From Bacillus sp. EAC (GTDB lineage: Bacteria > Bacillota > Bacilli > Bacillales > Bacillaceae_G), in contig NZ_NCSY01000009.1 in assembly GCF_002156875.1 (NCBI RefSeq), positions 62,001-126,000 on the forward strand: a stretch of 64,000 bases of DNA, in the 5' to 3' direction. A program made the position numbers and the translations under genes. Positions within the stretch are counted from its first letter, which is position 1. Each line of letters begins with the position of its first letter. The notes under the pieces are model-generated. The model was not told where the DNA came from and made no database searches. It worked only from the letters and a program-made list of their open reading frames with translations. Below, piece after piece: positions 1 through 8,204 of the stretch.

Positions 1-2
1 GT

Positions 3-818
3 CGAAATTTCATTGCGGACGTTGGCCCAGGTGATCTTTGGTATTTTCCTCCGGGGATTCCGCATTCGATTCAAGGTTTGGAGCATTGTGAATTTTTACT
101 AGTCTTTGATGACGGAAATTTTACCGATCTATCCACCTTATCCATTTCTGATTGGTTTGCACATACGCCAAAAGATGTTCTGTCGGCCAATTTTGGAGTA
201 CCAGAAAGTGCTTTTAACTCTATTCCTTCAGATCAAGTATATATTTATCAAGGTGAAATACCCGGATCGCTTGAAAGTCAGGAAATCCAGTCGCCCTTTG
301 GAGAGGTTCCTCTAAGCTTCAAGTACGAGTTGTTGAAACAGACACCAATTAAAACGCCTGGTGGTAGTGTAAGAATTGTAGACTCTACTAATTTTCCCAT
401 TTCAAGAACAATCTCAGCGGCACTTGTTGAGATTGAGCCAGGTGGAATGAGAGAACTTCATTGGCATCCAAATAACGACGAGTGGCAGTATTATCTCACC
501 GGACAAGGGAGAATGACTGTATTTATGGGAAACGGTGCAGCACGTACATTTGATTATAGAGCTGGAGATGTCGGATATGTCCCCTTTGCAACTGGACACT
601 ATATTCAAAACACCGGTACCGAAACGTTATGGTTTTTAGAAATGTTCAAAAGCGATCGTTTTGAGGATGTATCGCTGAATCAATGGATGGCACTGACTCC
701 CAAGGAATTAGTTCAAAGTAACTTAAATGTTGGATCGGAATTACTCGATTCTTTGCGCAAGGAGAAATGGCCTGTTGTAAAATATCCAGGGTTTTCTTAC
801 TTCCAAAATAACAGGTAG
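3..818 (+). CDS. Oxalate decarboxylase, bicupin (5' end outside window)
   Basis: The frame is open from base 3, so the gene begins left of the window and this is its C-terminal two thirds. The first residues ([16 protein letters not shown]) are the end of cupin domain 1. The second cupin shows [14 protein letters not shown], with two His and one Glu for Mn(II), and the fourth ligand His in [12 protein letters not shown]. This is the OxdC/OxdD family, which converts oxalate to formate and CO2 with Mn and O2. The lid loop over the N-terminal site reads [11 protein letters not shown], where the B. subtilis enzyme has SENST, so the catalytic Glu position holds Asp. An internal TTG at 78 is not the true start. 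A hairpin terminator follows at 886. Family call is very secure; OxdC versus OxdD is not decided. Confidence 0.93.
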   Translation, partial: RNFIADVGPGDLWYFPPGIPHSIQGLEHCEFLLVFDDGNFTDLSTLSISDWFAHTPKDVLSANFGVPESAFNSIPSDQVYIYQGEIPGSLESQEIQSPFGEVPLSFKYELLKQTPIKTPGGSVRIVDSTNFPISRTISAALVEIEPGGMRELHWHPNNDEWQYYLTGQGRMTVFMGNGAARTFDYRAGDVGYVPFATGHYIQNTGTETLWFLEMFKSDRFEDVSLNQWMALTPKELVQSNLNVGSELLDSLRKEKWPVVKYPGFSYFQNNR

Positions 819-885
819 ATAAGTTTAAATATAATGTACAAATTAAGGATAAGAGAATTATTTTTTATTCGATAATTACAAAACG

Positions 886-912
886 ATGGGCTGCTTCGGT
901 AGTCCATTTTTT
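886..912 (+). terminator. Terminator of oxalate decarboxylase gene
   Basis: A 9-bp stem (ATGGGCTGC / GTAGTCCAT, two G-U pairs) closes on a TTCG tetraloop and runs into six T. It lies 68 bases after the stop codon. Confidence 0.8.
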
Positions 913-1211
913 CTGAACAAGGGATTTGAAAATTAGTGTCGAATAGTAGAATAAATGGAAAATTTTGGGTTTAAAAATATGGTTAAGAATTTGCATTTGA
1001 AAATTTGATAGCTTTCTTTCTCTTTTTAATAGGGGAAATAATGCTATAAAACAACTCCAAGCTATTCAATTATCTGGTTTGTTAACCAAATAGTGAAAGA
1101 ACGACACATTTAATAGTTATAACTAACTTATTAGCTTGTTCAATAGTGTTGTTAGTGTTTTCACCTATTTAAGGTCTAATTAAAAAATAAATTCAGGAGG
1201 GTAAAGAAGGA
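913..1211. other. Gene-free AT-rich gap before floT
   Basis: About 300 bases with no supported ORF. The floT promoter must lie here but I could not assign one; no convincing SigW-type TGAAAC/CGTA pair was found by eye. Notably there is no NfeD-type gene, the usual upstream partner of flotillin. Confidence 0.5.
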
Positions 1212-2687
1212 ATGTTAAGTTTTGTTGGAGGTCTATTGTTTTTAATTCCAGTGTTAATCATAGCTGTTATTGGAGGTGTAGGATATTTTTTTTGGATAAG
1301 ATATCGTTACCGAACAGCAAAGTCCAATCAAGCGTTAATTATTACAGGTCCAAAGTTAGGTGATCCTGAGAAAGAAACGAATATCTTTACAGATCAAGAA
1401 GGACGTTCAATGAAGATTATTAGAGGTGGAGGATACCGTTTAAGACGTTTCCAAACATCAACACCTGTTAATCTTACATCCTTTCAATTAAAGTTATCGA
1501 CTCCAAGAGTTTATACAAATGGAGGCGTTCCAATTGTTGCTGATGCAGTAGCGATGGTTAAGGTCGCGGATACTTTAAATGGTATTGCAAACTATGCAGA
1601 ACAGTTTTTAGGTAAGAAACAAGAAGAGATTGAAGCTGAAATCATAGAGGTGCTTGGAAGTAATCTACGTGCTATCCTTTCTAAAATGACTGTAGAAGAT
1701 ATTAATAGTAACCGAGAGAAATTTAATCAGGATGTATCTGAAGTTGCTCAAAAGCAACTCGACTTAATGGGCTTTAAAATTACCTCATTAGGTCTTACAG
1801 ACTTACGTGACGCTGATGAAGAGAATGGCTACTTAAAAAACTTAGGTAGACCACGAATTGCTGAGGTTCGTAAGCTTGCAGAAATCGCTGAAGCAAACAG
1901 TGAGCGTGAAACTCGTATACATATAGCACAGACTGACCAAGAAACTAAAGAAGAAGAATACAAACGACAAATTGCGATTGCAGAATCTAAAAAGGAGAAG
2001 GATATTAAGGACGCAGCCTTCAAAGAGGAAACCGAGCGTGCTCGTGCAAAATCAGAACAGTCATACGAATTAGAAAAAGCTAAACTAGCGAAAGAAGTAA
2101 AAGAAGAGGAATTACTACTTAAATTCCTAGAACGAGAACGAGCAGTTAAGTTAGAGGAAGAGGAAAGTAAAGTGCGTAAAACAAAAGCTGATGCAGAATA
2201 CTATGAAACTACTCGTAAAGCCGAAGCAGAAGCTCGTAAAGCTGAGATTGATGGAGAAGCAAAAGCTAAGATTCGTAGGGAAGAAGGTTCTGCCGAAGCG
2301 GATGTTATTCGTGAACGCGGTAAAGCAGAAGCAGAATCTCGTAAGTTATTAGCTGAAGCGACAGAAAAACACGGTGAAGTTATCATCACTGAAAAATTAA
2401 TCGAAATGCTACCTATTTTTGCTGAAAAAATTGCACAACCATTAAATAATATTGAATCAGTTAAGATTATTGATTCAGGTAATGGACAGGGGATCCCTTC
2501 TTTCGGGAAGAGCATTACAAAAACAATGGTTGAAATGCAAGAGCCTTTAAAAGAAATAACAGGGATTGATGTAGCAGAATTGTTAAAGTCATATGTATCT
2601 AGGTCTAATGGTTATATAAATCATACTGTCTTACCTGAGAATAGTTCAGAGAATGGCAAGACTGATGAAACTAATTTAAACGCTTAA
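1212..2687 (+). CDS. floT: Flotillin-like protein FloT
   Basis: A 491-residue SPFH/flotillin protein, close to the roughly 509 residues of B. subtilis FloT (YuaG). Residues 5-28 form one hydrophobic segment that inserts in the membrane. The SPFH (band 7) domain follows to about residue 200. A long Ala/Glu/Lys/Arg-rich coiled coil (about 205-390) carries the repeated EA-type heptads of flotillins, and the C-terminal oligomerisation region follows. Flotillins scaffold functional membrane microdomains and influence fluidity, signalling and secretion. The RBS AGGAGGG sits 8-14 bases before ATG. In B. subtilis floT is co-transcribed with the NfeD protein YuaF under SigW; here no such neighbour is present, so the gene appears monocistronic, ending at a bidirectional terminator. 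Confidence 0.95.
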   Translation: MLSFVGGLLFLIPVLIIAVIGGVGYFFWIRYRYRTAKSNQALIITGPKLGDPEKETNIFTDQEGRSMKIIRGGGYRLRRFQTSTPVNLTSFQLKLSTPRVYTNGGVPIVADAVAMVKVADTLNGIANYAEQFLGKKQEEIEAEIIEVLGSNLRAILSKMTVEDINSNREKFNQDVSEVAQKQLDLMGFKITSLGLTDLRDADEENGYLKNLGRPRIAEVRKLAEIAEANSERETRIHIAQTDQETKEEEYKRQIAIAESKKEKDIKDAAFKEETERARAKSEQSYELEKAKLAKEVKEEELLLKFLERERAVKLEEEESKVRKTKADAEYYETTRKAEAEARKAEIDGEAKAKIRREEGSAEADVIRERGKAEAESRKLLAEATEKHGEVIITEKLIEMLPIFAEKIAQPLNNIESVKIIDSGNGQGIPSFGKSITKTMVEMQEPLKEITGIDVAELLKSYVSRSNGYINHTVLPENSSENGKTDETNLNA

Positions 2688-2770
2688 AAAATAATGAGTT
2701 AGCATGTGTAAACTGGATTGCTAATATAATTTACAAATGCGTTAGTTCCACAACAATACCTATATCAATA

Positions 2771-2817
2771 AAAAGAGCCTGTTTACTCTAAGTTAATTTT
2801 AGAGAAACAGGCTCTTT
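2771..2817. terminator. Bidirectional terminator between floT and small minus-strand gene
   Basis: Long hairpin with arms AAAAGAGCCTGTTT / AAACAGGCTCTTTT and a further inner stem CTCTAA/TTAGAG. A-run and T-run flank it, so it can serve floT on plus and the 60-residue gene on minus. Confidence 0.85.
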
Positions 2818-2845
2818 TCTAATTATTTAGTACTAAATACATTAT

Positions 2846-3028
2846 TTAAATGTCGTAGTTTTCTTTTTCAATGCTCAATAATTCTTTCATGAAGTTAAGG
2901 TTAAACATATGTCTTTCTTTTCGTTTACTATGTCTTGTTATTTTTATTAAATTTTCATAGTAAACAATTTCTTCTTCAATTGACTTAATTACATTTGCTC
3001 GATATTCCTTAATTTCTTGTTCTGTCAT
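2846..3028 (-). CDS. Small hypothetical protein, 60 aa
   Basis: I do not recognise this protein. It is highly charged (many Glu, Lys and Arg) with no membrane segment, and a predicted helical pattern (IKSIEEEIVYYENLIKI). The case for a real gene is a well-placed RBS, AAAGGAG, eight bases before ATG on the minus strand, and a strong terminator directly downstream shared with floT. It is not antisense to another gene. Function is unknown. Confidence 0.6.
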   Translation of the reverse strand: MTEQEIKEYRANVIKSIEEEIVYYENLIKITRHSKRKERHMFNLNFMKELLSIEKENYDI

Positions 3029-3059
3029 TTATTTTTTCTCCTTTATTCGAATTTTAACA

Positions 3060-3400
3060 ATTAAATTATATCACTTTTATCACATCTATTTGAATAACAG
3101 TGAACCTGCTTCGTAAATCATTGTTATTGTGCTCAATGTTAGTTTTTTTTAATAAGCGTTCAAGGATCAAATAGCAAATATCTTTGACAATTGGCCATAA
3201 GTGAATGGAAAAGTGTTTAGAATGGATTTAACCAATGAAATTATAGGACATTGTATATTTTATACGACTACTATGTTTTTCATATATAACTACGCATGTG
3301 ATAGTTCAATAAATTATTTATTTTATATCTTATAAAATAGTATAACTATATCCAGAACGACATTAACTATTTCATCATAACTATTTCCTATAAAGGTCAC
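3060..3400. other. Gene-free AT-rich gap
   Basis: About 340 bases between divergently transcribed small genes. It is very AT-rich and must hold promoters for both, but I see no clean -35/-10 pair, repeat or hairpin. Confidence 0.4.
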
Positions 3401-3425
3401 ACTAAGTTAAAAGGAGTGAGATCTG

Positions 3426-3734
3426 TTGACAGACCGATTTGAAGAAGCATATGAACAATATAAAGCGAAAAGCGGGCAAGGAAGTGAGAATGAGCAGGTC
3501 GGAAATGATTTCGAACAAGAGCACATAGTAGCGGTGCGAAAAAATGGTGATGGCGACCTTATCGCATTTCAAACGAATCAAAATAGAGAGTTGGATTACC
3601 TTCAAGCATTAGAGGAGATCAAACAAAGGAAAATCGCACATTTAGACATCATTCATAAATACGGGCGAGAGATCATTCGAAGCGAACCAGACGGTATCCT
3701 AGAGAACAATTTAAGTAACCTACCAGAGTTTTAA
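3426..3734 (+). CDS. DUF3892-domain protein
   Basis: A 102-residue soluble protein. Residues about 33-102 match the DUF3892 pattern seen in Bacillus: VAVRKNGDGDLIAFQT, a following ALEEIKQRKIAHLDIIHKYG segment, then RSEPDGILENNLSNLPEF, where the ending SEPDG..NNL.NLP.F is characteristic. The acidic N-terminal 32 residues are variable. The start is TTG with RBS AAAAGGAG eight bases upstream. It is a single-gene unit with its own terminator at 3735. The biochemical role of DUF3892 is unknown; the family assignment is from memory of its pattern. Confidence 0.75.
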   Translation: MTDRFEEAYEQYKAKSGQGSENEQVGNDFEQEHIVAVRKNGDGDLIAFQTNQNRELDYLQALEEIKQRKIAHLDIIHKYGREIIRSEPDGILENNLSNLPEF

Positions 3735-3759
3735 GCGACCATGACTGGTCGTTTTTTTT
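3735..3759 (+). terminator. Terminator of DUF3892 gene
   Basis: Stem CGACCA/TGGTCG with loop TGAC followed by eight T, starting at the stop codon. Confidence 0.85.
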
Positions 3760-3849
3760 CTGCCAAGTAAATTTCTTTTAAACTAATAGAAGGATTCTAT
3801 ATACTTGATGATAGGAGAATAAAACAAATACTTACTGTCAAAAATATAA

Positions 3850-3898
3850 TTGACATGACACTAATTAGTGTCCTATAATAAAGACACCAATTGGTGTC
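3850..3898 (+). promoter_or_regulatory. Promoter with two perfect 16-bp palindromic operators
   Basis: TTGACA (3850-3855), an 18-bp spacer and TATAAT (3874-3879) form a near-consensus SigA promoter. The spacer holds the perfect palindrome GACACTAATTAGTGTC (3857-3872). A second perfect palindrome, GACACCAATTGGTGTC (3883-3898), covers the expected transcription start. The two differ only in the inner bases (CTAATTAG versus CCAATTGG) and start 26 bases apart. Occupancy of both sites would block RNA polymerase, so autorepression by the downstream ArsR-family protein is the simple reading. Confidence 0.85.
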
Positions 3899-3922
3899 CT
3901 ATTTGTAAAGGGGGGGATGCTT

Positions 3923-4249
3923 TTGAACGAGAAAAATCAAGAGCGTGATGTTTATGTAGCTATTGCAGATCCTACAAGACGTAAATTGCTACGATTGTTG
4001 GCAGATGTAGAAGAGTTACCACTTCACGAATTAACCGTTCAATTTCAAATGGGGCGAACTGCTGTTTCTAAACATTTGGCTATCCTTAAAGAAGCTGGTC
4101 TAGTTGTTGACCGTAAAATCGGTAGAGAAACAAGGTATAGACTAAATGCAGCTCCCCTACAAGAAATTAAAGATTGGGTATCGTTTTACGAAGGATTCTG
4201 GATACAAAATATTGTTAAATTAAATCTTTTATTGGAGGAAAAAAAATGA
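3923..4249 (+). CDS. ArsR-family winged-helix repressor
   Basis: About 108 residues. The HTH_5 fold is plain: IADPTRRKLLRLLAD (helix 1-2), ELTVQFQMGRTAVSKHLAILKEAGLV (recognition helix) and the wing VDRKIGRETRYRLN. No metal-binding Cys pair is present, so this belongs to the non-metal group that often partners SRPBCC proteins. Two starts are possible: ATG 3917, which abuts the G-run, or TTG 3923, which leaves a proper 6-base gap after AAAGGGGGG; I chose the latter. Its stop overlaps the ATG of the next gene (ATGA), implying translational coupling. It probably represses its own operon through the two upstream palindromes. Confidence 0.88.
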   Translation: MNEKNQERDVYVAIADPTRRKLLRLLADVEELPLHELTVQFQMGRTAVSKHLAILKEAGLVVDRKIGRETRYRLNAAPLQEIKDWVSFYEGFWIQNIVKLNLLLEEKK

Positions 4250-4662
4250 AATCAGATGTATCATTAGATTTTCAATTTACAAATTCAATCGAGCAGGTGT
4301 GGAACGCTTTAACAGATTCGGATACTCTTGCAAAATGGATAATGGAAAATGACTTTAAACCAATCGTAGGACATAAATTTCAATTCAGAACTGAGCCAAA
4401 TGAATGGTGGAATGGAATTGTAGATTGCGAGGTGCTCAAAGTAGACGAGCCTTATTCATTATCGTATATTTGGGCAAGTGCCGGAGAAACCACTACTGTT
4501 ACATGGACTTTAAAAGAAGGTTCAGATGGAGTTATTCATCTACGTCTTGATCAAACTGGATTTAGTGAAGAAACAAAAGCTCGCAAAGGAGCTATTGAGG
4601 GTGCTAAATATAGTTGGACAAGTATGGGTGATAAGCTAGGTAAAGTATTAGCAGAACTGTAA
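4246..4662 (+). CDS. SRPBCC / AHSA1-family protein
   Basis: 138 residues of START-like (AHSA1, Pfam PF08327) fold: an opening SLDFQFTNSIEQVWNALTDSDTLAKWIM, a central strand set ending in SYIWASAGETTTVTWTLKE, and a final helix with SWTSMGDKLGKVL. Such proteins bind hydrophobic ligands in a deep cavity; in ArsR-AHSA1 pairs the ligand is usually unknown. The gene overlaps the ArsR gene by four bases and has RBS TTGGAGG inside its 3' end. Both are probably derepressed together by a small molecule. No catalytic residues can be named. Confidence 0.88.
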   Translation: MKSDVSLDFQFTNSIEQVWNALTDSDTLAKWIMENDFKPIVGHKFQFRTEPNEWWNGIVDCEVLKVDEPYSLSYIWASAGETTTVTWTLKEGSDGVIHLRLDQTGFSEETKARKGAIEGAKYSWTSMGDKLGKVLAEL

Positions 4663-4796
4663 AATGAATTCTACAACAACTAGTTGACTACATTTCAGTA
4701 TCAATTTTTTGATTTTACTTGAATAGATCTGTCATATAGAAATTAATACTTATTAATATTAATCGATAGATACAAATAAATCATATTTCAGAAATA

Positions 4797-4837
4797 GGGC
4801 CCATTTCCGTTGCAGGAATTGTGCTCGTTTTTTATGG
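4797..4837 (+). terminator. Possible terminator of ArsR-SRPBCC operon
   Basis: Imperfect stem GGGC..ATTTCC / GGAAT..GCTC around loop GTTGCA, followed after one G by six T. It lies 135 bases after the stop. Mismatches in the stem make this tentative. Confidence 0.4.
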
Positions 4838-5140
4838 AAAGGCGGTATTTCTGAAGGTTAAAATACATGACGTACTAAGCACATAGGTTAAAAAGTAAAG
4901 TGCTTTTTCATTGCTATAACGAGAAATCGAAAGGAAGGATTGCTTCGACGGTCTATTTTTTGTGCAAATTGGCAGAATAGTTATAACGAGTGGTGAAGGA
5001 TCTACTGGTTGGTAAAAAATCACCAATTATAAAATAATAAAGATTGTAGGATTATTTTTATTTGTGCAAGAAAAAACCGAAATGTATGTGTACTTAACCT
5101 TAAAAATCAATCGTGAGCACTAGAAAGCTTTCATAAATTT
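4838..5140. other. Gene-free gap with decayed terminator-like pieces
   Basis: No supported gene. It contains AAGCAC/GTGCTT plus T-tail (about 4879-4909), a degenerate TTCG hairpin followed by T6 (about 4936-4961), and one copy of a short repeat (4964-4990) also seen at 8780, 9014, 9723 and 10990. The area looks like eroded gene-end sequence. Confidence 0.4.
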
Positions 5141-5145
5141 TACTC

Positions 5146-5176
5146 TTGACTTAGAGTTCACTCTAATCAGTATAAT
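5146..5176 (+). promoter_or_regulatory. MerR-type promoter (19-bp spacer with dyad)
   Basis: TTGACT (5146-5151) and TATAAT (5171-5176) are separated by 19 bp, the long spacer typical of MerR-activated promoters. The dyad TTAGAGT-TC-ACTCTAA (5151-5166) fills the spacer, as MerR-family operators do. The nearest downstream gene is the DinB-like CDS, whose start is about 220 bases further on. No MerR gene is adjacent. Confidence 0.75.
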
Positions 5177-5396
5177 CAACTCATAGATTTTTCATTTGAG
5201 AACTATGAGAGTGTGTAAAGCGTCGTTCTTTTAAAAAGGACAATACAGAAGGAAATTGTGATTTAGATGGGTCAATATTTTGCGATTCAACTTGTGTGAA
5301 CGATATTTTCTTCCATAATTTATTTAGTTTAAATAATGGAGACAGAAGAATAAAATTGACAATTGATAAACTAAAAAGGATGGGAGTCGGTTAATT

Positions 5397-5894
5397 ATGG
5401 AGCAATCAAACAAAGCGTTTAGTGACGCATTAGTAAAATCGTTAATAGGAGAACGAGGTCATCTTCCCATTAAAAATGCTTTGTCGGATATAGACTCGGT
5501 ACTAGCAGGGAAACGTAGAGAGGAACTGCCATATTCCATTTATCAATTAGTGAAACACATGATCTATTGGCAAGATTTTCTCTTATTATTTACTCGAGGT
5601 GAGAAGCCTACATTGCCCAACAATGTGAAAGAGAGCTGGCCAGAAGAAGAATGCCCCAGTAGTGAGGAAGAATGGCAACAGATTATTCAGCATTTTCTTC
5701 AGGGGATTGAACAGGCATGTACGATTGCCCAAACTGTTCAATTGGACAAACCATTAGAGAATTGGCCTGGCGAAACCCTTGGCGGTGTACTGCGCAATAT
5801 TGCATCTCACAATTCCTACCATTTAGGTGAAATTGTGCTGATTCGTAGACTATTCAGTGCTTGGCCACCACCAACCGGCGGATATCCAGCTTAA
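5397..5894 (+). CDS. DinB-family (four-helix, metal-binding) protein
   Basis: 165 residues with the DinB-like helical bundle. The putative metal ligands are His in LVKHMIYWQD and the pair in ASHNSYHLGEI near the C-terminus, the usual His triad spacing. DinB-like proteins in bacilli include thiol transferases such as BstA/YfiT relatives, but most are uncharacterised. The gene appears to be transcribed from the MerR-type promoter at 5146 with an unusually long leader. RBS AAAGGATGGGAG is 10-15 bases before ATG. No partner gene follows; a terminator lies at 6020. Confidence 0.8.
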   Translation: MEQSNKAFSDALVKSLIGERGHLPIKNALSDIDSVLAGKRREELPYSIYQLVKHMIYWQDFLLLFTRGEKPTLPNNVKESWPEEECPSSEEEWQQIIQHFLQGIEQACTIAQTVQLDKPLENWPGETLGGVLRNIASHNSYHLGEIVLIRRLFSAWPPPTGGYPA

Positions 5895-6019
5895 AAAAAT
5901 TATGGGTTGTATCATCGCCTTTGAACTGATGCAATATTAACTATCGTTAAGGATCGTAAGAGGCTTTTTCAGACTATGGAAATGCTTGTAAGAAGTGTTA
6001 AATACGATTGTTTGAAGAG

Positions 6020-6053
6020 ACACTGCCTTTAAAAAGGGTGGTGTTTTTTTTTT
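6020..6053 (+). terminator. Terminator after DinB-like gene
   Basis: Ten-base arms ACACTGCCTT / AGGGTGGTGT (G-U pairs included) followed by ten or more T, about 125 bases beyond the stop codon. Confidence 0.7.
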
Positions 6054-6229
6054 GCTTACGTTAGGTTCTTGACCTATTGATCTACTGTAGAGAAATCGGT
6101 ATGGTTGTTAGATTACTCTATATCGGAGTTTTATTTTCTGCAAATTCCATTATGAACCATTACTATTTAAAACTTTATTTAGACACTAACTAGCATTGAA
6201 AACGAAAAGGATTCTAATATAGGAAATAT

Positions 6230-6272
6230 TTTAACTTAAAAAACTTAATGTAATTAATTTTTTTAAGTTAAA
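6230..6272. promoter_or_regulatory. Perfect 14-bp inverted repeat upstream of DeoR-type gene
   Basis: Arms TTTAACTTAAAAAA (6230-6243) and TTTTTTAAGTTAAA (6259-6272) are separated by 15 bases. It lies 85 bases before the DeoR-type start codon. The position suggests an operator for the regulator; the A/T composition also allows a weak hairpin, so the role is inferred. Confidence 0.5.
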
Positions 6273-6356
6273 TTGTGGATTAATTGATATTGATCTTATA
6301 TAATGGGTTTTGAGGATAATCATTTGGTTAGGAAATGTATAAAGGAGCTTTGGACT

Positions 6357-7145
6357 ATGTATCAAGAACAAAGGCTAACATTGATAAGAAATCATTTGTC
6401 TTCTAATAAAAGTATTACGTTAGAAGAAATATGTGAAACGCTTAGTGTTTCTAAGGATACGGCAAGAAGAGATCTTGTAAAACTAGAAGAACGTGGGGAA
6501 ATTATTAGGATAAAGGGAGGAGCGACACTTCCATCGGCCAATCGGAATTTAATCGATTACAAAGAACGAACTGTGACCGCAGGCAAAGAACGAATTGCAC
6601 AAAGAGCGACATTACTTATTCACGACCATTATGATTTGTTAATGGATGCAACTTCAACTGGTGCCCTTATGGCTAAATTCATGGGAAACAAACAGGTTAA
6701 TGTGATTACAAACTCAATAGATATAGTTGATTTATTAGGTGATCATACAGATATTCCAACTTTCTTGCTGCCTGGTAAATTCAATAGAAAAAACAGAAAT
6801 CTAACCGGTCCAAGAACAATTGAGACATTGAATGAATTTAAGGTCGACCAGTTATTTCTTGGTGCTTGCGGAATCAGTACAGAAGGCGTAACCTCTCCGG
6901 ATGAGGAGGAGGCATTTTTAAAGAAAAAAATGATCAGTTGTGCACGACAAGTTATTCTGCTGGCTGATAGTTCAAAGTTTGAAAAGACATTTCTACACAG
7001 GGTGTGTGATATTACAGACTTTGATGTAATAATTACCGATCGACATCCAGATAATGCTGTAATGGAAATAATAAAAGAAAATAATATTCATTTAATTGTT
7101 ACGGAAGATGAAGAAAGTGAGGGAGAATTGAATGAGAAAAATTAA
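6357..7145 (+). CDS. DeoR-family sugar-responsive repressor
   Basis: 262 residues from ATG 6357, which has RBS AAAGGAG nine bases upstream and gives the usual DeoR opening MYQEQRLTLIRNHL; an upstream ATG at 6303 has no RBS. The N-terminal HTH (about 5-55) shows SVSKDTARRDLVKLEERGEI and the family KGGA wing. The C-terminal DeoRC sensor (about 75-235) resembles a sugar-phosphate isomerase fold and normally binds a phosphorylated sugar or polyol. The gene overlaps the next by 14 bases, so it is the first gene of a three-gene operon and probably regulates it. Confidence 0.92.
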   Translation: MYQEQRLTLIRNHLSSNKSITLEEICETLSVSKDTARRDLVKLEERGEIIRIKGGATLPSANRNLIDYKERTVTAGKERIAQRATLLIHDHYDLLMDATSTGALMAKFMGNKQVNVITNSIDIVDLLGDHTDIPTFLLPGKFNRKNRNLTGPRTIETLNEFKVDQLFLGACGISTEGVTSPDEEEAFLKKKMISCARQVILLADSSKFEKTFLHRVCDITDFDVIITDRHPDNAVMEIIKENNIHLIVTEDEESEGELNEKN

Positions 7146-8172
7146 TGTGGGTTTAGTTGGGTATGGTCTTTCTGGTGCTACATTTCACGCACCGTTGTTA
7201 AGTGTTTTAGAGGAATTTGAAATTGCAAAAGTTGTTAGTTCCAATCGTGAAAAAGTTCATCAGGATTTAAAAGAAGTGGAAGTAGTTAGTAGCTTAGAAG
7301 AGGTCCTAGAAGATGAAACAATTGATTTAGTTGTTATTTCAACGCCGAGCGGTTTGCATTATGAAATGGCGAAACAAAGTTTATTGGCTGGAAAACATGT
7401 TGTCTTAGAGAAACCAATGGTGGTAGAAACATGGGAGGCAGAAGAACTCATTAAGATTGCAGAAGAAAAGAAATTGCTATTAAGCGTTTATCATAATAGA
7501 AGATGGGATAATGACTTTTTGACAGTAAAGAAGCTTGTGAATGATGGTGTGCTTGGAGATATCAATACATATCAGGTCCATTTTGATCGCTTCAGACCAG
7601 AAGTAAGAGATAGATGGAGAGAGAAACAAGGCCGCGGTTCAGGTATGTTATATGATTTAGGTTCACATCTAATTGATCAAGCCTTACATTTATTTGGCTG
7701 GCCACAATTTATATTAGCGGACGTTTTTGCGCAAAGAGAGAATGCAGAAACGGATGATTATTTTCATGTTATTTTAGGTTATGAGAAGCTTCGAGTTATT
7801 TTACATTCTGGTTCAATCATTCCAAGTAATGGACCACGTTTTCAAGTACACGGTAGGAATGGAAGCTTTATTAAGTACGGACTTGACGGTCAAGAAGACG
7901 CGCTTAAAGAAGGTAAAAAACCTATAAATGACTCATGGGGCGCAGATGACCCGCAATTTTACGGTAAGCTCATTACGATTGAAGGGGAAAAAGAGAAGCA
8001 GGAAACAATTGAAACAATTCATGGTTCTTATAACACCTACTATAAAAAAATAGCTGAAAGCATACTTGAAGGAAAAAGAGCCCCAGTTACTGCACATGAA
8101 GGTTTATCAGTTATTAAAATCATTGAGGCTGCCCAAAAAAGTAGTACAGAAAAAACAGTAATATATGTGTGA
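7132..8172 (+). CDS. Gfo/Idh/MocA-family NAD(P)-dependent oxidoreductase
   Basis: 346 residues. The Rossmann motif is VGLVGYGLSGATFHAPLL, and the family signature LEKPMVVE (about residues 96-103) supplies the catalytic-region Lys. A C-terminal beta domain follows, with the active-site DLGSHLIDQALHLFGWP segment (Asp and His). Relatives dehydrogenate sugars or inositols at a ring hydroxyl; the substrate here cannot be read from sequence. It overlaps the DeoR-type repressor upstream and is followed by a UPF0303 gene, a set consistent with use of an unidentified sugar. Confidence 0.92.
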   Translation: MRKINVGLVGYGLSGATFHAPLLSVLEEFEIAKVVSSNREKVHQDLKEVEVVSSLEEVLEDETIDLVVISTPSGLHYEMAKQSLLAGKHVVLEKPMVVETWEAEELIKIAEEKKLLLSVYHNRRWDNDFLTVKKLVNDGVLGDINTYQVHFDRFRPEVRDRWREKQGRGSGMLYDLGSHLIDQALHLFGWPQFILADVFAQRENAETDDYFHVILGYEKLRVILHSGSIIPSNGPRFQVHGRNGSFIKYGLDGQEDALKEGKKPINDSWGADDPQFYGKLITIEGEKEKQETIETIHGSYNTYYKKIAESILEGKRAPVTAHEGLSVIKIIEAAQKSSTEKTVIYV

Positions 8173-8204
8173 TTAGATCTTTCATTTTTCAGGGAGGGAT
8201 TACG

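Noticed and set aside
4832..5026. Minus-strand ORF of 64 codons in the 4.66-5.40 kb gap
   Set aside because: No RBS, no recognisable composition, and it crosses decayed terminator and repeat sequence.
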